Shown in pieces: positions 60,283 through 64,000 of a stretch of 64,000 nucleotides of DNA. A program made the position numbers and the translations under genes. The notes beneath the pieces were generated by a model. That model worked only from the letters and a program-made list of their open reading frames with translations, was not told where the DNA came from and made no database searches. The DNA is taken from contig NZ_VFJE01000052.1 of assembly GCF_006385255.1 (NCBI RefSeq), forward strand, positions 248,001 to 312,000, read 5' to 3'. Positions within the stretch are counted from its first letter, which is position 1. The number at the start of each line of letters is the position of its first letter. The stretch comes from Flavobacterium microcysteis (GTDB taxonomy: Bacteria > Bacteroidota > Bacteroidia > Flavobacteriales > Flavobacteriaceae).

Positions 60283-61296
60283 TTAATTTACAAGAAGATA
60301 TGTTCAAATATAATTATTTTCTCAATCTAAAATAAATTCCTACAAAATAAATCTTAATAGCTTTTAAATTTTAAAAATTGTAAGGCTTGCTTACTATTAA
60401 TAGTACTGTATAATCTTACATCTATTACCTATCAGTAACCCTTCACCTCTTACTCCAAAATACATTTATTGAATCATATCAATCAAATTCTCATTCATAA
60501 CTGTCATTTACTTTTTTCGTGTTGTCTTATAGGTGACAAAAAACAATCTTTGACTTGTTATAATCAACCAGTGAAAATTAATTAAATACTAAATACTAAT
60601 TTTTTTTAATAAGTGCCTCTGCAAGTTTTCTTCATAAACTTAGGTTTAGTTAATACAAAATAAAGCCTAGAGGCACTTTAAAAACATTTGATTGGAAATT
60701 CAAGACTAATTATAAATTATAGAATGAAAACACATAAATAAAGTTAGAACAGCTGCTTGGGTAATTTTTTTCAGATTTAGTTATTTTGATTAACAGCAAC
60801 TTTAATTTCCTAAAAAAATGAAAGAGCAGCTTTCTTTTGCTACTATAAAGTGCTTCCCTCCTTTTTTCATCGTTTAGTTTTATGAATATAATAAGGGAAG
60901 TGCTTTTTAATAATAAGCCCAAAACACTCTGGAAGATAATGACCTCTTATAATCAACAATGAGATTTGCCATACGGGGGTATAGATTTAAATTTTGTTAG
61001 TTGGGTTAAATTATAAGAGGTCGGCTAAGATGTTAAGGCTGCTCTCCGAACATTTTTCATAAAAAATTTTTAAATCATCATAGTTTATTTAAATGAAAAA
61101 TTATTGCGTTATACACTATTAAAATTGGAGAGCGCCTTACTTTTTAGCATAAAGCTTTGTGGAGTAAGATTAAGAAATACCTATGCCATACAGATATGAA
61201 CTATTCTCATTCTGTTATGGCTTTTATACATAATAAAAATATCAAAATATAGCGCTGTGATAGCGCCTGTTTAATTTAATCAAATATACTTAAAAA
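60283..61296. other. 1-kb gene-free spacer with inverted repeats
   Basis: No credible gene is seen. Contents: TATATTTG-like box for the minus-strand operon (60305-60312 complement); a 10-bp inverted repeat AAGTGCCTCT (60611-60620) / 60669-60678; a 12-bp inverted repeat GACCTCTTATAA (60941-60952) / 61011-61022 spaced by 58 bp; a 7-bp GCTCTCC (61041-61047) / 61127-61133; and a short GCGCT/AGCGC hairpin at 61252-61265 close to the next start. A 70-codon minus frame at 60710-60922 has no support. Confidence 0.55.
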
Positions 61297-64000
61297 ATGA
61301 AAAACTTTACACATCCCCACCGGAAGAAATTCCGGACCAAGCAATGGCTGACATTGCTGTATTGCTTAGGCATGGGCATTTTTCTTTATGCCTACTCAGG
61401 GCCAGGAATGCTACAGCCTGAAAAAACAACTGTTGCACCAGGTTCACTAGCCTATTGTACACCTTCAGGAACTGGAACAAGCTATTATATTAAGAATTTT
61501 AGCACTACCGGAGGTTTTCTTAACATTACAAATATGAATACCGGAATAGGAACCGGAGGTTATTCCAATTCTACTACACAAATTGTACGTCAAGCAGCTG
61601 GAGGCAGTTTTAACTTTGCAGCGACCTACAGTTCTGGAACTTATGGCTTAGCTATATGGGTTGATTGGAATGGAAATACAACCTTTGAAGCCTCTGAAAG
61701 AGTGTTTAACACTACAGAATACGGTTCTACTCCAACTGGAACAATTACAATTCCTGCAGCTACTGCTAACGGTAGCTATCGTATGAGAGTCTTGGCAGAT
61801 TATAACAAATCTAATCCAGACAATCCATGTACTTTCAATTCAGGAAACGGAGAAGTAGAAGATTATACTTTAGAAGTGGGTGATCCACCTTCATGTATGC
61901 CTCCAACTGATCTTGGAGCTGGAAACATCACTCTTACTTCTGCACAGCTTTCATGGATGGGCGAAGGAACAGTATTTGATGTAGAATACGGTCCTTCAGG
62001 GTTTACATTAGGTACAGGAACACAGGCTTCATCTGTTGCAAATCCATACAATGCTACTGGATTGACTTCAGATAGAATGTATCAGTTTTATGTACGCAGA
62101 GATTGCGGAGCAGGCGATAAAAGTGTATGGGCAGGACCTTTCAGCTTTTATCCTGGTTACTGTCTTCCAGCTGCTACCTCAACAAGTTATTTTATAAAAG
62201 ATTTCACTACTTCTGGAGGAGTTGGTGCCAATATCAGCAATACAAATACGGGTATTGGAACCGGAGGTTACTCTAATCATACTGCTATGAAAGTACAGCA
62301 GTTTGAAACCGGAACAATCAACTTCAGTGCTGCTTATAGCTCTGGTTCCGGTTTTGCTATCTGGGTAGATTGGAACAATAACATGGCATTTGATACTGAT
62401 GAAAGAGTATTCAATACTACTGCTTATGGTGCTGCTGCTACAGGAAGTTTTACCGTTCCGGCTGGAACTCCAGTAGGCAATTACCGTATGAGAATACGTA
62501 TGGATTACAACAATAGCAGCCCGTCAAATGCTTGTACATTTAATTCAGGTAATGGAGAAGCGGAAGATTATACGCTTGAAGTAATTACTCCTCCGTCTTG
62601 TATGCCTCCATCTGATCTTGGAGCTGGAAACATTACTTTTACAACGGCACAACTTTCTTGGTTGGGCGATGGAACTCTGTTTGATGTAGAATACGGCCCT
62701 GCTGGTTTCACACAAGGAACTGGAACCATGGCTTCATCTGTAGCAAATCCTTATGATGCTACAGCGCTGACTCCTGACACCGCTTATCATTATTATGTAC
62801 GAAGAGATTGTGGAGCAGGAAACAAGAGCCCATGGGCTGGACCTTTCCGTTTCTATACAGGATACTGTGTTCCGGCTGCAACATCGACAAGCTACTTTAT
62901 AAAAGATTTTGTCACTACAGGTGGATTTAGCAATATCAATAATACAAACACCAGTATTGGAACAGGCGGTTATACCAATTATGCAAACAATGCCGCAATG
63001 AAAGTAAGCTATTTCGAAGGCGGATCTGTAAGCTTCCGTGCAGCATATAGTGGCGGTTCTGGTTTTGCTATTTGGGTAGACTGGAACAAAAATATGGCGT
63101 TTGATGCTGATGAAAGAGTATTCAATACTACTGCTTATGGAGCTGCTGCTACAGGAACTATCGCCGTTCCAGCGGGAACTCCTGTAGGAAACTACCGTAT
63201 GAGAATCCGTATGGATTATAACAACAGTAGCCCATCTGACGCTTGTGGGTTTAATTCAGGTAATGGAGAAGCAGAAGATTATACTTTTGAAGTTGTACCA
63301 ACACCATCTTGCTTGCCTCCTACTGATCTTGGAGTAGGAAATACAACCTTTACTTCAGCACAATTTTCTTGGCTAGGTGATGGAACTCAATTTGACGTAG
63401 AATATGGTCCTGCTGGTTTCACACAAGGAACTGGAACCATGGCTTCATCTGTAGCAAATCCTTATGATGCTACAGCATTGACTCCTGAAACTTCATACGA
63501 ATATTATGTACGTAAAATTTGTGGTGGAAACAAAAGCTCTTGGGCTGGACCATTCCGTTTCTATACAGGATACTGTGTTCCGGCTGCTACATCAACAAGT
63601 TACTTTATAAAAGACTTTACGACTACTGGCGGAATTACCAATATCAACAATGTAAATACAACTATTGGAACTGGAGGTTATTCAAACTTCACTACAATGA
63701 AAGTGCGTCACTACGAAACTGGGGTAGTTAACTTCAGTGCAGCGTATAGCGGTAGTTCTGGTTTTGCAATGTGGATTGACTGGAACAAAAACATGGCTTT
63801 TGACGCAGACGAAAGAGTATATAACACAACTGCTTATGGTGCTGCTGCAACAGGAAGCTTCACTATACCAGCCGGAACTCCAGTTGGCGAATACCGTTTG
63901 AGAATCCGTATGGATTATAACAACAGCAGTCCATCTGATGCTTGTGGGTTTAATTCAGGTAATGGAGAAGCAGAAGACTATACACTTGAAGTAGTTACTC
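61297..64000 (+). CDS. giant GEVED/fibronectin-III repeat surface protein (5' part)
   Basis: The frame is open from ATG 61297 to the window end (901 codons). A long basic N-region followed by a hydrophobic stretch (about 15-35) forms an extended signal peptide. Then units of 235-236 residues start at C54, C289, C524 and C760, each with a GEVED domain (YFIKDFTTTGG, FAIWVDWNKNMAFDADERVF, GNYRMRIRMDYNNSSPSDAC, FNSGNGEAEDYTLEV) followed by a fibronectin-III-like domain (PPTDLGAGNITFTSAQLSW, VRRDCGAGNKSPWAGPF). Likely a T9SS-secreted adhesin; the expected sorting domain would lie beyond the window. Confidence 0.88.
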   Translation, partial: MKNFTHPHRKKFRTKQWLTLLYCLGMGIFLYAYSGPGMLQPEKTTVAPGSLAYCTPSGTGTSYYIKNFSTTGGFLNITNMNTGIGTGGYSNSTTQIVRQAAGGSFNFAATYSSGTYGLAIWVDWNGNTTFEASERVFNTTEYGSTPTGTITIPAATANGSYRMRVLADYNKSNPDNPCTFNSGNGEVEDYTLEVGDPPSCMPPTDLGAGNITLTSAQLSWMGEGTVFDVEYGPSGFTLGTGTQASSVANPYNATGLTSDRMYQFYVRRDCGAGDKSVWAGPFSFYPGYCLPAATSTSYFIKDFTTSGGVGANISNTNTGIGTGGYSNHTAMKVQQFETGTINFSAAYSSGSGFAIWVDWNNNMAFDTDERVFNTTAYGAAATGSFTVPAGTPVGNYRMRIRMDYNNSSPSNACTFNSGNGEAEDYTLEVITPPSCMPPSDLGAGNITFTTAQLSWLGDGTLFDVEYGPAGFTQGTGTMASSVANPYDATALTPDTAYHYYVRRDCGAGNKSPWAGPFRFYTGYCVPAATSTSYFIKDFVTTGGFSNINNTNTSIGTGGYTNYANNAAMKVSYFEGGSVSFRAAYSGGSGFAIWVDWNKNMAFDADERVFNTTAYGAAATGTIAVPAGTPVGNYRMRIRMDYNNSSPSDACGFNSGNGEAEDYTFEVVPTPSCLPPTDLGVGNTTFTSAQFSWLGDGTQFDVEYGPAGFTQGTGTMASSVANPYDATALTPETSYEYYVRKICGGNKSSWAGPFRFYTGYCVPAATSTSYFIKDFTTTGGITNINNVNTTIGTGGYSNFTTMKVRHYETGVVNFSAAYSGSSGFAMWIDWNKNMAFDADERVYNTTAYGAAATGSFTIPAGTPVGEYRLRIRMDYNNSSPSDACGFNSGNGEAEDYTLEVVT
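61456..64000 (+). repeat. 705-708 bp in-frame tandem coding repeat
   Basis: Unit starts (the TGT codon of YC-P) are at 61456, 62161, 62866 and 63574, so periods are 705, 705 and 708 bp; the fourth unit is cut by the window. Units 2-4 share long near-identical DNA stretches (for example around GGTAATGGAGAAGCAGAAGA), while unit 1 is more divergent. Confidence 0.88.

Noticed and set aside
60710..60922. 70-codon minus-strand frame in the spacer
   Set aside because: Low-complexity lysine, leucine and phenylalanine composition, no recognised family, and no promoter or context.
63519..63731. Frame of 70 codons inside the adhesin gene
   Set aside because: Shadow of the repeat-coding frame; the main frame is continuous and domain-rich.
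61456..64000. Mobile element or assembly artefact as the cause of the 705-bp repeat
   Set aside because: Units are in frame, differ from one another at many positions and encode complete domain pairs, as expected of a repeat adhesin.
1..64000. tRNA, rRNA, replication origin or integrase attachment site
   Set aside because: None was recognised by eye; a covariance-model scan would be needed to exclude small RNA genes.

Overview
The window looks like chromosomal DNA of a Flavobacterium-type member of the Bacteroidota. It is AT-rich by eye. Promoter-like sites follow the Bacteroidota form TTG-N19-TAnnTTTG (clearest at 1379-1408 and 47101-47130), and recognisable start-site Shine-Dalgarno sequences are rare. 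Other pointers are T9SS sorting and cargo proteins, TonB-dependent receptors with carboxypeptidase-like N-termini, head-GIN proteins, a CAL67264-like membrane peptide, and hut and acyl-CoA carboxylase genes typical of flavobacteria. I see no tRNA, rRNA, CRISPR array, intact insertion sequence or prophage.

Layout. 1-13.3 kb is mostly housekeeping: a secreted-protein pair, a YebC-type regulator, a cysteine-synthase-like enzyme, oligopeptidase B, YbaB, threonine aldolase, prfB with its programmed +1 frameshift, a GAF histidine kinase, a dienelactone hydrolase and a Pit phosphate transporter with its DUF47 partner. 13.4-25 kb carries an acyl-CoA carboxylase beta subunit, a methyltransferase, an M1 peptidase, a MenE-like ligase, a CPBP protease, an ArsC-like protein, a large outer-membrane receptor and fumarase. 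25-33 kb holds a DoxX-like membrane protein, DUF1003 and CorA, and the histidine genes hutI and hutG, separated by an SMI1/KNR4-like gene and a coiled-coil gene. 33.2-40.8 kb is a complete heavy-metal efflux locus: response regulator, sensor kinase, TolC-type outer membrane factor, adaptor and CzcA/CusA pump. Four TCTAAT-like boxes at exact 11-bp steps precede the efflux genes. 41-48.5 kb has a DEAD-box helicase, an EEP hydrolase, a TPR hybrid kinase, ettA and a GNAT enzyme.

48.5-53.7 kb is accessory in character. A Crp-like regulator is flanked by copies of a roughly 210-bp intergenic repeat and precedes a Gdx/SugE-type SMR exporter. A siderophore-interacting protein and an AraC regulator diverge around a 17-bp palindrome, and a GyrI-like domain is fused to a methyltransferase. 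54.2-57.6 kb is a one-strand island of small AT-rich unknown genes resembling an orphan immunity-gene array. Two paralogous membrane-protein genes in it are each broken by a run of nine A residues, where removal of one base restores the family reading frame; a short relic of a third duplicated gene is also present.

57.7-64 kb concerns the cell surface: a secreted beta-helix (pectate lyase/tailspike-like) protein translationally overlapping a small T9SS sorting-domain protein, a roughly 1-kb gene-free spacer, and the first 901 codons of a giant repeat protein built from 235-236-residue GEVED plus fibronectin-III units.

The strongest leads are the paired A9 frameshifts in the island, the phased operator before the efflux genes, the repeat-flanked regulator, and the prfB frameshift signal retained in a lineage that seldom uses Shine-Dalgarno initiation.
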